Positions 49,499 through 58,821 of a stretch of 64,000 bases of DNA are shown piece after piece. Each line of letters opens with the position of its first letter. The first letter of the stretch is position 1. The DNA lies in NCBI GenBank assembly GCA_022008415.1, contig JAIRBC010000006.1, positions 120,437-184,436 of the forward strand, given 5' to 3'. The DNA comes from Cerina litoralis. Its GTDB lineage: Bacteria > Bacteroidota > Bacteroidia > Flavobacteriales > Flavobacteriaceae. Under the pieces are notes generated by a model that did no database searches, was not told the DNA's origin, and was given only the letters and a program-made list of their open reading frames with translations. Position numbers and translations under genes: made by a program.

Positions 49499-50695
49499 TT
49501 ATTCTTTAATCAACGACTTTCTTATTCCCATTTCCAAGCCTCTTAGTTCTGCAAGACCGCGGAGCCTACCTATGGCCGAATATCCAGGGTTGCTGTGTTT
49601 GCGGAGGTCGTCCAACATTTTGTGGCCATGATCGGGGCGCATGGGCATCCGAATATCCTCACGGCCTGCCGATATTCTTTTTTTCTGCTCCGCGACCAAA
49701 GCTTTCATAACACCGTACATATCTACGTCGCCCTCTAGGTGATTGGCCTCGTGGAAGTTGCCCTCAACATCCCTTTGTGTACTGCGTAAATGGACAAAAT
49801 GGATGCGTTCTCCCAGTCGTTCTACCATGCCCGGTAGATCGTTATCTGGTCGCACTCCGAAGGAACCCGTGCAAAACGTGAGTCCGTTGTTGGGGCTTTC
49901 CACCGCCTGGTAGAGTTCTGCGATATCATCTTCTGTGCTCACCACACGGGGCAGGCCCAAAATTGGGTAGGGAGGGTCATCGGGATGTATGCACATGCGA
50001 ATTCCGGCCTTTTCGGCAGAAGGGATGACTTGTTCCAAAAAGTAAAACAGGCTTTTCTTTAGTTCCTTGCGGCCTATGTTATCATAGGTTGCCAAGATGG
50101 TATTGAACTCATCCAAGGAATATCCTTCCTCTGCCCCTGGAAGACCGGCGATTATGTTGTTGGTGAGGCTCCTCTTATCGTCTTCGGACATCGCATCAAA
50201 ATAGAGCTTGGCATCCTGTTTTTGCTTTTCGGTATAGGAAGGGTCCGCTCCGGGTCTTTTTAAAAGGAAGAGTTCAAAAGCTGCGAAGGCGACCGCCTCA
50301 AACCGCAGGGCAGTGGAACCATCGGCCATCTCATAATCTAGATTGGTTCTTGTCCAGTCTAGCACGGGCATAAAATTGTAACAGACGGTATCTATACCGC
50401 ATGCTCCCAAATTTGATAGGGTCTGTCTGTAATTTTTTATGTACTTTTCAAAGTCTCCTTTTTGGGTCTTTATGGCCTCATGAATGGGGACGCTCTCCAC
50501 AACGGACCAGGTAAGACCCACTACTTCTATGGTTTTTTTACGCATTTCTATTTCTTCCATTGGCCATACTTGGCCATTGGGAATATGGTGAAGAGCCGTG
50601 ACGATTCCCGTGGCTCCTGCTTGTTTAACGTCCATCAAGGAAACGGGATCTTTTGGTCCGTACCATCTCCATGTATTTTCGAGGTTGATGTCCAT
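49499..50695 (-). CDS. uxuA: Mannonate dehydratase
   Basis: A 398-residue enzyme that dehydrates D-mannonate to 2-keto-3-deoxygluconate. Family blocks are [33 protein letters not shown] near the start, [13 protein letters not shown], the metal-binding [20 protein letters not shown], and LTFCTGSFG, ending with [11 protein letters not shown]. Length fits UxuA. It is in one direction with the SDR and sulfatase upstream and kduI downstream; together with the UxuB-like SDR it forms the fructuronate-to-KDG branch. Confidence 0.97.
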   Translation of the reverse strand: MDINLENTWRWYGPKDPVSLMDVKQAGATGIVTALHHIPNGQVWPMEEIEMRKKTIEVVGLTWSVVESVPIHEAIKTQKGDFEKYIKNYRQTLSNLGACGIDTVCYNFMPVLDWTRTNLDYEMADGSTALRFEAVAFAAFELFLLKRPGADPSYTEKQKQDAKLYFDAMSEDDKRSLTNNIIAGLPGAEEGYSLDEFNTILATYDNIGRKELKKSLFYFLEQVIPSAEKAGIRMCIHPDDPPYPILGLPRVVSTEDDIAELYQAVESPNNGLTFCTGSFGVRPDNDLPGMVERLGERIHFVHLRSTQRDVEGNFHEANHLEGDVDMYGVMKALVAEQKKRISAGREDIRMPMRPDHGHKMLDDLRKHSNPGYSAIGRLRGLAELRGLEMGIRKSLIKE

Positions 50696-50754
50696 TTTTT
50701 TAAAGTTACTGTGTTATTAAGCTATTAAAGGTTTTTCATAACATTGAACATTGC

Positions 50755-52185
50755 TTACTTATGTTTACTTTTTAATCGCCGGTCCAACTCTGCTTTCAGT
50801 TCCAAAACAATTTCCGGATTGCTATCCGCAATATTTACAACTTCCTTGTCGGCAACATTTTCATCATAGAGTTCAATCTCTCCGCTGTCGTGAAAAATAA
50901 GTCTGTAATCTGGAGTCCTAATCGTTTTCGCCTTGTTATAATAGCCAACGGCCGGCTGTCCTTTGGCTTTGGGGTCGTCCAATATAGGAAGGAAAGAGGT
51001 CCCGATCAAAAAATTTGGGACATTCACTTCCGTGAGGTCGCAAAGCGTTGGAAAAATATCGACCGTTTCTACCATGCCTTCAGCGTTTTCGCCGGGATGT
51101 TCTATTCCCGGATAAGATACGATCAGGGGAGAGCGCAGGGCTTCCTCAAAAAGATTGTGCTTGCCCCATATATTGTGTTCGCCCAAATTCCAACCGTGAT
51201 CGCCCCAAAGGACGATAATGGTATTTTTATCGGCCCCTGTTTCCCTCAGCTTTTTTAGGATGCGTCCTACTTGGGCGTCGGCATAGCTAACACAAGCGGC
51301 GTAGTGACGACGGACATCGGTGGCAAAATCATCATCGTTCCTTGGATCCTTTCCCCAACGGTTGTACTGCATAAATTCTCCAGAGTCGTGCCATGTTGAG
51401 ATACCTTGCGGTTTTTCTGGATGCAAAATTGCGGGTAGTTCAATGTCTTTATAAAATTCCAGGTAATTTTTTGGGGCACCAAATGGCAAATGTGGTTTTA
51501 ATATCCCCACGGCAAGAAAAAAGGGCTTGCTTTTGTCGGCAGTAAGGATATCGAGTTGATTCAGGGCCTCGCTTACGATAAGTCCATCGGGATAGATGGT
51601 ATCGGGACCTGGGGCAGATTGATATACCTCCATGGTGCCTCGTCCTTGTCGGATCTCTCCATGGGCCAGGCCGTGCATGGCCCCTCGTGGGTGTTGCCAT
51701 TCCCCAACGGGCATTAAACGACGGTCCCATGCATTTGGCATTTCGATCTCATGGGGGTCGTCCCAATCGGGTCCACCCAATCCACCTGGATGGTGGGAGA
51801 CCTTGCCCACGGAGACCGTGGTATATCCGTTCTTCCTAAACCATTCCGGCATGCTTGGGGTTACCGATTTAGCGTCTTTTAAAATTTCATCTGCCCTAAA
51901 AAATAGCGCATTGTTGTCCGATGGGCCGTAAACCCCGGTCAACAACGTATATCGGGAGGGCCCACAACTAGGAGCATTTACATAGTGGTGCGGGAATGCA
52001 CGGCCTTGGGCGGCCAGTTTATCCATATTGGGCGAATGAATGTATGGCGCGCCAAACGAGGCCAGTTCTGGCCGAAGGTCATCCACGCAGATCAATAGAA
52101 TGTTTTTGGGTGGTTGGGATTGCGCATTTAGCGTAATTGCTCCCCCAATGACCATAAACATTAAGACTAATCTAATTCTTCCCAT
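50755..52185 (-). CDS. Secreted sulfatase, iduronate-2-sulfatase-like
   Basis: A 476-residue exported formylglycine sulfatase: signal peptide 1-22 (ending LNAQ), metal-binding VDDLRPEL near 34-41, and the modification motif C74-G-P-S-R followed by YTLLTG, in which Cys becomes formylglycine. Further active-site blocks are [21 protein letters not shown] near 330 and [12 protein letters not shown]. The VDDLRPE start and overall order resemble iduronate-2-sulfatases. Placed within a uronate operon, it likely removes a 2-O- or similar sulfate from sulfated uronate oligosaccharides such as ulvan- or glycosaminoglycan-like substrates; the substrate is inferred only. Confidence 0.9.
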   Translation of the reverse strand: MGRIRLVLMFMVIGGAITLNAQSQPPKNILLICVDDLRPELASFGAPYIHSPNMDKLAAQGRAFPHHYVNAPSCGPSRYTLLTGVYGPSDNNALFFRADEILKDAKSVTPSMPEWFRKNGYTTVSVGKVSHHPGGLGGPDWDDPHEIEMPNAWDRRLMPVGEWQHPRGAMHGLAHGEIRQGRGTMEVYQSAPGPDTIYPDGLIVSEALNQLDILTADKSKPFFLAVGILKPHLPFGAPKNYLEFYKDIELPAILHPEKPQGISTWHDSGEFMQYNRWGKDPRNDDDFATDVRRHYAACVSYADAQVGRILKKLRETGADKNTIIVLWGDHGWNLGEHNIWGKHNLFEEALRSPLIVSYPGIEHPGENAEGMVETVDIFPTLCDLTEVNVPNFLIGTSFLPILDDPKAKGQPAVGYYNKAKTIRTPDYRLIFHDSGEIELYDENVADKEVVNIADSNPEIVLELKAELDRRLKSKHK

Positions 52186-52220
52186 TTTATGGTACTTTAA
52201 AGGTTAATGGTTAGATTCAA

Positions 52221-52253
52221 ACTATCAACTATCAACTATCAAATATCAACTAT
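52221..52253. repeat. Short tandem repeat (7-base unit ACTATCA)
   Basis: ACTATCA is repeated nearly five times, with one copy as AATATCA, in the 76-base gap between the SDR and sulfatase genes. Confidence 0.75.
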
Positions 52254-52261
52254 TTCTTAAT

Positions 52262-53080
52262 CTATACCCCGCTAAAGGCACTAAATCCACCGTCAACGGG
52301 GATTACCACTCCCGTTATGAATCGGGAAGCCTCGCTACATAAAAAGTGGATCGTTCCGTTTAGTTCATCGGCTTCGCCAAAACGCCCCATCGGGGTGTTC
52401 CTTATAATGGTTTGTCCCCGTTCCGTATAGGAGCCATCGTCATTTATTAAAAGCTTTTTGTTCTGTTTGCCTACAAAAAATCCAGGAGCTATGGCGTTGA
52501 CCCGGATATTGTCGCCAAACTTGGTTGCCATTTCCACGGCCATCCATCTCGTAAAATTTTCCATTGCAGCTTTGGATGCCGAATATCCGGCTACCCGGGT
52601 AATGATCCTATCGGCGGCCATAGAGGAATAATTTATGATAATTCCCTTCTTTTGATCGGCCATGACTTTTCCAAATATTAAGGAAGGAATTACGGTTCCG
52701 TTGAGGTTGAGCTTGGCAACCGCATTAAAATCGTCTATTGAGATATCAAAAATCGTTTGGCCTGGGGCCACTGTGGCACCTGGTAGGTTTCCCCCAGCGA
52801 TGTTCAAAAGGATATCTATTTTGCCATATAGTTTTAAAATTCTGTCCCTTGCGCCGAGCAGTGATTTTTCGTTCAGTATATCGGCCTCTACGGCAATGGC
52901 ATTGCCGCCGGACCCAATAATTTCGTCGACCAACGAGGTGATGGAATCTGGATTTCGGGTCAGTAAAGCTACAGTGACTTTCGAACGGGCCAAACTTTTG
53001 GCGACAGAGGAAGCGAGTGCTCCGCTTGCCCCGGTTATAATGGCTACCTTGCCGTTAAGATCAAAAATGGGATCGGTCAT
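52262..53080 (-). CDS. SDR-family oxidoreductase, probable fructuronate reductase (UxuB-like)
   Basis: A 272-residue short-chain dehydrogenase: cofactor loop TGASGALAS, LNIAGG in place of NNAG, and catalytic Ser/Tyr/Lys in NYSSMAADR and GYSASKAAM. SDR-type D-mannonate oxidoreductases of this sort stand beside uxuA in Bacteroidota and replace the classical UxuB, interconverting D-fructuronate and D-mannonate. It is the first gene of the operon, whose operator and LacI regulator lie just upstream. The assignment depends on context; other sugar-acid activity is possible. Confidence 0.78.
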   Translation of the reverse strand: MTDPIFDLNGKVAIITGASGALASSVAKSLARSKVTVALLTRNPDSITSLVDEIIGSGGNAIAVEADILNEKSLLGARDRILKLYGKIDILLNIAGGNLPGATVAPGQTIFDISIDDFNAVAKLNLNGTVIPSLIFGKVMADQKKGIIINYSSMAADRIITRVAGYSASKAAMENFTRWMAVEMATKFGDNIRVNAIAPGFFVGKQNKKLLINDDGSYTERGQTIIRNTPMGRFGEADELNGTIHFLCSEASRFITGVVIPVDGGFSAFSGV

Positions 53081-53125
53081 ATATTATGGGTTTTGTAATA
53101 GGGTTTCGATTATGTTTACAATTGC

Positions 53126-53145
53126 TAAAAATACAATCGATTGTA
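53126..53145. promoter_or_regulatory. LacI-family operator overlapping the uronate operon promoter
   Basis: TACAATCGATTGTA (53132-53145) is a perfect 14-base palindrome with a central CG, the typical form of LacI-family operators. On the minus strand a near-consensus -7 box TATTTTTA (53133-53126) overlaps its edge, so a bound repressor would block transcription of the SDR gene starting at 53080. A related half (TACAATTG) lies just beside it at about 53118. Confidence 0.75.
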
Positions 53146-53287
53146 AAAATATGAAAAAAACATTATATTTACATCCCAGGCCACATAAATTATATATATG
53201 GTTTTGGTTTAAGGCTTCCGATTAACCAGCTCACCTGGGCTTGTAATTATTGATTTTACTTAATGCCATTGTCATAACTTAAAGGAA

Positions 53288-54307
53288 TTGAAAAAAGCTA
53301 CAATACATGAAATTGCCCGATCTTTGAATATAGACAGTTCCACTGTGTCCAGGGCATTGAACGACAGTCCATTGGTCAAAAAGGCAACCAAGGACCTGAT
53401 CTTAAAAAAGGCTAGGGAGATGGGCTATAAAAGAAATTTATTGGCCTCCAACCTTCGCAGGAACAAAAGCAATACTATCGGCGTTATAGTACCAAGAATC
53501 TCTCGTCATTTCTTTTCCTCGACAATTGCGGGAATAGAGGAGGCGGCCTATAAAGATGGATTTAATGTGATTATCTGCCAATCCTTGGAACAATTAAATA
53601 GAGAGCAACGGATCGTTGAAAATTTGTTGCAAAATAGGGTTGATGGTATTTTAATATCGGTTTCCATGGAAACCTTGAAAGGGAGCCACTTGGAACAATG
53701 TGCGGTAACCGACACCCCTTTGGTATTTTTTGACAGGCATATAAAAGACCTACCTTATTCCGGACAAGTTCTGATCGACGATTTCCATGGAGGATTCGTG
53801 GCTACCGAACATTTGATTCTGAAAGGATGCAAAAAGATCGCACATTTTACCGGGCCCAAGAATCTGGAAATCTATAAAAACCGATTGGCGGGTTACCGGT
53901 CGGCGATGGAAGAGCACGATCTGGAGAATAATGGTAATTTGATTCTTCCCTCTAGCCTAATGGAATCGGACGGGTTTAAACTAGTGGCAAAATTATTGGA
54001 TACCGTTGGGGATGTAGACGGTATCTTTTGTGCGAACGACCTTGTTGCCATCGGGGCTATGAAAGGACTTAAGGCGCTAGGGAAGACCATTCCCGACGAT
54101 ATTGCAATTGTGGGGTTCAGTAACGAGCCAATTTCAGAGATTATAGAACCTTCCCTTACGACCATTGACCAAAACGGAGAGTCAATTGGTAGGCTGGCCT
54201 GTGAAATGTTGCTCCGCCAAATAACCAGGACGGATAAAATGATCAGGAACAAAACAGTTGTTCTGACACCCAAGCTCATTGAAAGGGAGTCGAGCAATCG
54301 GAGATAG
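53288..54307 (+). CDS. LacI family transcriptional regulator of the uronate operon
   Basis: A 339-residue repressor starting at TTG 53288, supported by AAAGGA just before it and by the family N-terminus KKATIHEIARSLNIDSSTVSRALND (helix-turn-helix). The hinge NLRRNKSNTIGVIVPRISRHFFSS and the periplasmic-binding-like effector domain follow, with GFSNEPISEIIEPSLTTIDQ near the C-terminus. It is divergent from the uronate operon and the palindrome at 53132 lies between them. The likely inducer is a pathway intermediate such as KDG or fructuronate. Confidence 0.92.
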   Translation: MKKATIHEIARSLNIDSSTVSRALNDSPLVKKATKDLILKKAREMGYKRNLLASNLRRNKSNTIGVIVPRISRHFFSSTIAGIEEAAYKDGFNVIICQSLEQLNREQRIVENLLQNRVDGILISVSMETLKGSHLEQCAVTDTPLVFFDRHIKDLPYSGQVLIDDFHGGFVATEHLILKGCKKIAHFTGPKNLEIYKNRLAGYRSAMEEHDLENNGNLILPSSLMESDGFKLVAKLLDTVGDVDGIFCANDLVAIGAMKGLKALGKTIPDDIAIVGFSNEPISEIIEPSLTTIDQNGESIGRLACEMLLRQITRTDKMIRNKTVVLTPKLIERESSNRR

Positions 54308-54690
54308 CGAATACTTATATCATTGTCCCCACCCCCGCCGGAATGACCTTGACGGTCTGGCTAACGCACGCCGGAATGGGTGCAGGCAGGCTCCCCAGAG
54401 GGAATCTGTTCCGAGGACTAGGAATTATATGTTTACTCTCCCTCTTCTGGAGGGGTTCGGGGGGAGGACTGAGTGAACCAAAACGGAAATTTGTCGTGCA
54501 TACGGACAGGTGCAAACTTAAAAAAATCCAGTTTTTAATATTATTTTGTTATCCTATGTTGAATTCTTCAACCTTGTTTCAAATTATCCCGATATTTACC
54601 AACAGAAATCTATGTCTCCTAGTTAACAAGTATCTTTTAGAGATTCCCTTTATAAGATCTTGATGTTTTTAATATAAAAAATAATTATAC
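54308..54690. repeat. Intergenic region with GC-rich repeat elements
   Basis: No gene seen. CGCCGGAATG occurs at 54336-54345 and again at 54369-54378. A second element at about 54436-54472 has CTCTCCCTCTTCTGGAGGGG followed by a G-rich tail, resembling the stem of the dispersed repeats A-C. The rest is A/T-rich and should hold the ppc promoter, but no perfect TAnnTTTG is seen. Confidence 0.5.
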
Positions 54691-57237
54691 ATGCTTCAAT
54701 CCGAAAGACTGGAAGAATTTGAAAAATCGGTCAAAAACAAGTTCCATATATACAACAGCTTGTTTCTTAATTTACCTTATCAGAATATTGAAAACGTAGG
54801 GATGCTGATCCCGTTGTTGCTTCATCAATCGGAAAAAGGTCTTAAATCGGGAAAGAATCCGGAGGAAATATTAGATTCTTTTTTTAAGGACTATGTGAAT
54901 GTTGCATCGGAAAAGGACAAGATCGACTTTATGTTCCGGATTATCCAGTACGTAGAACGGCAGGTGGTGCTGTACGATAGCGTGGAAGATGCCGCTTTCC
55001 CCAAAATGCAAGAGTACAGTGGATCACTATCTATCAGGGATTATTTTGAATTGGTAGACAAGAGTAAAAGTTGGGATAAAATATCGGGCAAGTTGTCCTC
55101 TTTTAGTGCCCGCATTGTCCTGACCGCCCATCCAACCCAATTCTACACTCCCGCGGTATTGGATATCATAAGTAATCTTCGGGATCTTATCCCGCAGAAC
55201 AAGATAAACGCCATAAATCTAACGCTTCAACAACTGGGGCTAACCTCGTTGATAAACGCTAAAAAGCCGACCCCTTTAGACGAGGCGAGGAACATCATCT
55301 ATATCCTTAGGAACGTATACTACCATGCCATAGGGGATTTGTATGCCTATATAAAAGACAATATAGACGAAGCCAATTTTGAAAATCACAATATTGTAAG
55401 GCTGGGATTTTGGCCTGGGGGCGATAGGGATGGCAACCCTTTTGTAACTGCAGACATAACCAAGGACGTTGCAGATGATTTGCGGATCAACCTGATGAAA
55501 TGTTATTACAACGACCTAAAGGCACTTATTCAGAAGCTTACTTTTAGGGAAGTTCACGATCCCATTTTTACCCTTAGGGATAGCCTTTATAGGGCAATGT
55601 TCGATCCCAATGAGTCTATTTCGTATAACGACATCTTGGAGCCTCTACTAGAAATACGGCAGTTGTTGGTCGATAAATACCATAGACTTTATCTAAAGGA
55701 TTTGGATCACTTGATCGATAAGGTTAAAATATTCAAGACCCACTTTGCTACTTTGGATATCCGCCAGGACCACAGTATGCATACGAAGGTGGTAGAAGAA
55801 ATCCTTAAGGCCAATGGACTGGTATCCAAAAGTATCGACGAATTGGAAAAATCCGAATTGGTGGAACTTTTGCTCCACAAGGATTTAAAACTCAATGCAG
55901 GGGATTTTGAGGATGACATCGTCAAAGATACGATTGCCAATATATCCCAGCTAAAGAGTATTCAGGATAAAAATGGGGAAGCGGGCTGCAATAGATATAT
56001 TATCAGCAATTCCGAGGATATATTCTCTATCCTCTTCGTTTATGGGCTGTTCCGCTGGTGCGGGTGGAAAGCAAATGAGATTACATTTGATATTGTCCCG
56101 CTTTTCGAGACTATGGTCGGAATGGCAACTTCGGAAAACACGATGCAGGAACTTTTTGCACTCCCCGAATACACGGCACATTTAGAGCAGCGAAACCAAA
56201 CCCAGACCATTATGCTCGGCTTCTCCGACGGCACTAAGGACGGGGGCTATTTAAAGGCCAACTGGTCTATCTTTAAGACCAAAGAAAATCTGTCCAAGGT
56301 TTGTAAAAAGCACAAGATCAAAGCGATCTTTTTTGATGGCCGGGGTGGCCCGCCAGCTCGTGGAGGTGGAAAGACACATAGGTTCTACGCCGCCCAGACC
56401 AAGACCATAGCCAACAACGAAATACAACTGACCATTCAGGGCCAGACCATCACAAGTACCTACGGCACCAAGGAGCAGTTTATGCACAACTGCGAACAAT
56501 TATTGACCGCGGGACTCTCCAACAATCTGTTCGGGAAGGAAAATAAGATTTCCAAGGAATCCCGTAAATTGATGGAAGAGCTATCGGAACTGAGCTTTGC
56601 TAAATACGACGCCCTAAAACAACACGATAAATTCATGTCCTATCTGGAGGACAAGAGTACGTTGCGATTTTATACAAAAGCCAATATTGGTAGTAGGCCA
56701 GGTAAAAGGGGCCATAAAAAGAAACTGGAGCTTTCAGACCTACGCGCCATATCTTTTGTGGGTTCCTGGAGCCAGTTAAAGCAGAACGTGCCCGGTTATT
56801 TTGGGATCGGGACGGCTATAAAGACTTTGAAGGACGAGGGAAGGCTCAAGGAAATCAAGAAAATGTACAAGACAGTCCCCTTTTTCCGTGCCCTGATGCT
56901 CAATAGTATGATGTCTCTTGCCAAGTGTTATTTTGAACTGACCAGTTACATGAAGGAGGACGAAACGTACGCGGAATTCTGGACAATCCTGCACGAGGAA
57001 TACCTGCTTTCCAAAGAAATGCTGTTGCTTATATCGGGTTCTAAAATATTAATGGAAATGGAACCCATTTCCAGGGAATCCGTAAAAATCAGGGAAGATA
57101 TTGTGCTCCCTCTATTGGTCATTCAGCAATATGCCCTACAAAAAATAGGACAAAATGCGGAACATAAGGAACTGTACGAAAAGATAGTTACGAGATCGCT
57201 TTACGGAAATATCAATGCCAGTAGGAATTCGGCTTAG
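54691..57237 (+). CDS. ppc: Phosphoenolpyruvate carboxylase
   Basis: An 848-residue enzyme that carboxylates PEP to oxaloacetate, refilling the citric-acid cycle. The catalytic His is H147 in LTAHPTQ. Other landmarks are FWPGGDRDGNPFVTADIT, LDIRQDHSMH, MLGFSDGTKDGGYLKANW, FFDGRGGPPARGGG and FVGSWSQLKQNVPGYFGIG, all conserved in PEPCs with minor substitutions (FDGRGG for FHGRGG). The length is in the usual range of 850-900. The C-terminus ends in an NxxG-like NINASRNSA rather than the classical RNTG. It stands alone and is not coupled to neighbours. Confidence 0.95.
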   Translation: MLQSERLEEFEKSVKNKFHIYNSLFLNLPYQNIENVGMLIPLLLHQSEKGLKSGKNPEEILDSFFKDYVNVASEKDKIDFMFRIIQYVERQVVLYDSVEDAAFPKMQEYSGSLSIRDYFELVDKSKSWDKISGKLSSFSARIVLTAHPTQFYTPAVLDIISNLRDLIPQNKINAINLTLQQLGLTSLINAKKPTPLDEARNIIYILRNVYYHAIGDLYAYIKDNIDEANFENHNIVRLGFWPGGDRDGNPFVTADITKDVADDLRINLMKCYYNDLKALIQKLTFREVHDPIFTLRDSLYRAMFDPNESISYNDILEPLLEIRQLLVDKYHRLYLKDLDHLIDKVKIFKTHFATLDIRQDHSMHTKVVEEILKANGLVSKSIDELEKSELVELLLHKDLKLNAGDFEDDIVKDTIANISQLKSIQDKNGEAGCNRYIISNSEDIFSILFVYGLFRWCGWKANEITFDIVPLFETMVGMATSENTMQELFALPEYTAHLEQRNQTQTIMLGFSDGTKDGGYLKANWSIFKTKENLSKVCKKHKIKAIFFDGRGGPPARGGGKTHRFYAAQTKTIANNEIQLTIQGQTITSTYGTKEQFMHNCEQLLTAGLSNNLFGKENKISKESRKLMEELSELSFAKYDALKQHDKFMSYLEDKSTLRFYTKANIGSRPGKRGHKKKLELSDLRAISFVGSWSQLKQNVPGYFGIGTAIKTLKDEGRLKEIKKMYKTVPFFRALMLNSMMSLAKCYFELTSYMKEDETYAEFWTILHEEYLLSKEMLLLISGSKILMEMEPISRESVKIREDIVLPLLVIQQYALQKIGQNAEHKELYEKIVTRSLYGNINASRNSA

Positions 57238-57312
57238 TTTAATAGGGTTGCGTTAAGGGGTAATCAAACTCGGGTACTTCTTCGGCGGAAATGATGAAGA
57301 AAAATGGGTACA

Positions 57313-57498
57313 TTAAGATTTGCCCGTAATATTCCGAACCAATCCTATCCCCGAAAAGAAGAATATGGCTCCCAAAATGCCGTATACCACCAACATTTTT
57401 GTAGTGCCGGATTCATTTATAAAAAGTACAGCCGTATAAATTAGACCACCGATGCCCAAAAGGGTGAGCAACGTTCCGAATATTTTTTTCAAATCCAT
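57313..57498 (-). CDS. Small two-helix membrane protein
   Basis: From the ATG at 57498 a 61-residue protein: MDLKKIFGTLLTLLGIGGLI, then a polar turn with ESGTTK and a second helix LVVYGILGAIFFFSGIGLV, ending in a basic RNITGKS. It is compact and hydrophobic, like many small flavobacterial membrane proteins of unknown role. The open frame runs further up to 57810, but that portion is a shadow of the Gfo/Idh/MocA gene. Function unknown. Confidence 0.7.
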   Translation of the reverse strand: MDLKKIFGTLLTLLGIGGLIYTAVLFINESGTTKMLVVYGILGAIFFFSGIGLVRNITGKS

Positions 57499-57567
57499 AG
57501 AATCAAATGTAGAAAAAAAATTGAGATCCCAGTGAAACTTTTTTGAAATGTGACCAGAATCGACGGT

Positions 57568-58548
57568 ATGGGCAAAATAAAATGGGGAATTATCGGATGT
57601 GGCGACGTGGCTGAAGTAAAGAGTGGCCCGGCCTTTCAAAACGTTCCAAATTCGGAACTGGTGGCGGTCATGAGGCGAAACGGTCACAAGGCAAGAGATT
57701 TTGCGCAAAGGCACAACGTGCCCCAATGGTTTGATAAGGTCAATGATATCATTGACAACAGCGGGATAAATGCCGTATATATTGCCACCCCACCATCTAC
57801 CCATTTGCAATATGCAATGTTGGCCTTAAACGCCGAAAAGCACGTGTATCTCGAAAAACCGATGACCATGGACTCCCAAGAAAGCCTGCAACTTGTGGAG
57901 GCGGTAAGATCTTGCGGCAGAAAGCTGACGGTAGCCCATTACCGCAGAAAACTTCCGGCGTTTCTCAAGGTCAAGGAGCTGCTGGATGCCGGCAGCATCG
58001 GAGCGATAAGGTTGATCGACCTCCAAATTTTGCAGCCCCAAAAATCGGACATCATCGCTACAACTGAAGTTAATTGGCGGATAGACCCGGCAATTTCGGG
58101 CGGTGGTTATTTTCACGACCTGGCTCCGCACCAAATAGACCTGATGTGCCAATTTTTTGGACCTTACCAATCGGCGAAAGGGATATCGCACTGTCAGAAT
58201 AAAGCCTATAACGCCGACGACGTTGTCAATGGACTTATCTCATTTAAAAACGGGGTACAGTTCAGTGGGTGCTGGTGCTTTAATGTTTCGGAACAAGATA
58301 AAAGGGACCAGTGCGTCATTTATGGCAGTAAGGGTTCCATTTCATTTTCTTTTTACGGCGAAAAAATTAGCCTAAAAACCAATTCCAATGAACAAATATT
58401 CAGGTTTAAAAACCCGCCGAATATACAACAACCGATGATTCGGGCCACGGTTGATTATTTTTTGGACAGGGCACCAAACCCATGCTCGGTAGAGGAGGGG
58501 TTTACGGTGATGGAATTGATGGACTGTTTTTGCTTTCGCGGGAGTTAG
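57568..58548 (+). CDS. Gfo/Idh/MocA family oxidoreductase
   Basis: A 326-residue NAD(P)-dependent dehydrogenase starting at the ATG at 57568 (MGKIKWGIIGCGDVAE, cofactor loop). IATPPSTHLQYAMLAL and HVYLEKPMTMD carry the family EKP Lys, and GGGYFHDLAPHQIDLMCQFFG has the conserved His. The C-terminal domain has FSGCWCFNVSEQDKRD and ends with MELMDCFCFRGS. It differs clearly from the one at 25148. Substrate not predictable; the nearby sulfatases and dehydrogenase suggest a sugar. Confidence 0.87.
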   Translation: MGKIKWGIIGCGDVAEVKSGPAFQNVPNSELVAVMRRNGHKARDFAQRHNVPQWFDKVNDIIDNSGINAVYIATPPSTHLQYAMLALNAEKHVYLEKPMTMDSQESLQLVEAVRSCGRKLTVAHYRRKLPAFLKVKELLDAGSIGAIRLIDLQILQPQKSDIIATTEVNWRIDPAISGGGYFHDLAPHQIDLMCQFFGPYQSAKGISHCQNKAYNADDVVNGLISFKNGVQFSGCWCFNVSEQDKRDQCVIYGSKGSISFSFYGEKISLKTNSNEQIFRFKNPPNIQQPMIRATVDYFLDRAPNPCSVEEGFTVMELMDCFCFRGS

Positions 58549-58674
58549 AACCACTATCCTAAACGGAATTAGGGGGTAAATCCTGTAAAAGGCATTGGTT
58601 AAAAAATCTTTCCGAAGCGATAAAAATTCTATTTTTTATATTGAAAAAAAAATTAGTTTTATCCAAGGAATCAC

Positions 58675-58821
58675 ATGGCCGACGACGATTGTCCGTACAT
58701 AGGCGAAAACCTATTTAAAACAGTGATAATCAGACATCGTTACGATTGGCAGGAACGTTTGTCACCTTATTTCGAAGTTGAGAATGGTCCATCCAAAGAC
58801 GGAACTAAAATTTATAAATAA
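58675..58821 (+). CDS. Possible small protein (48 residues) overlapping the SET-domain gene
   Basis: An ATG at 58675 opens a 48-codon frame ending TAA at 58819-58821 (MADDDCPYIGENLF...YDWQERLSPYFEVENG). Composition is protein-like (aromatic, acidic and basic residues mixed) and the start stands at the end of an A/T-rich gap. It overlaps the SET gene by 38 bases in another frame. No family recognised; it could be chance. Confidence 0.35.
   Translation: MADDDCPYIGENLFKTVIIRHRYDWQERLSPYFEVENGPSKDGTKIYK

Noticed and set aside
57499..57810. Upstream extension of the small membrane protein to 165 residues
   Set aside because: The added part is antisense to the Gfo/Idh/MocA gene and not protein-like.
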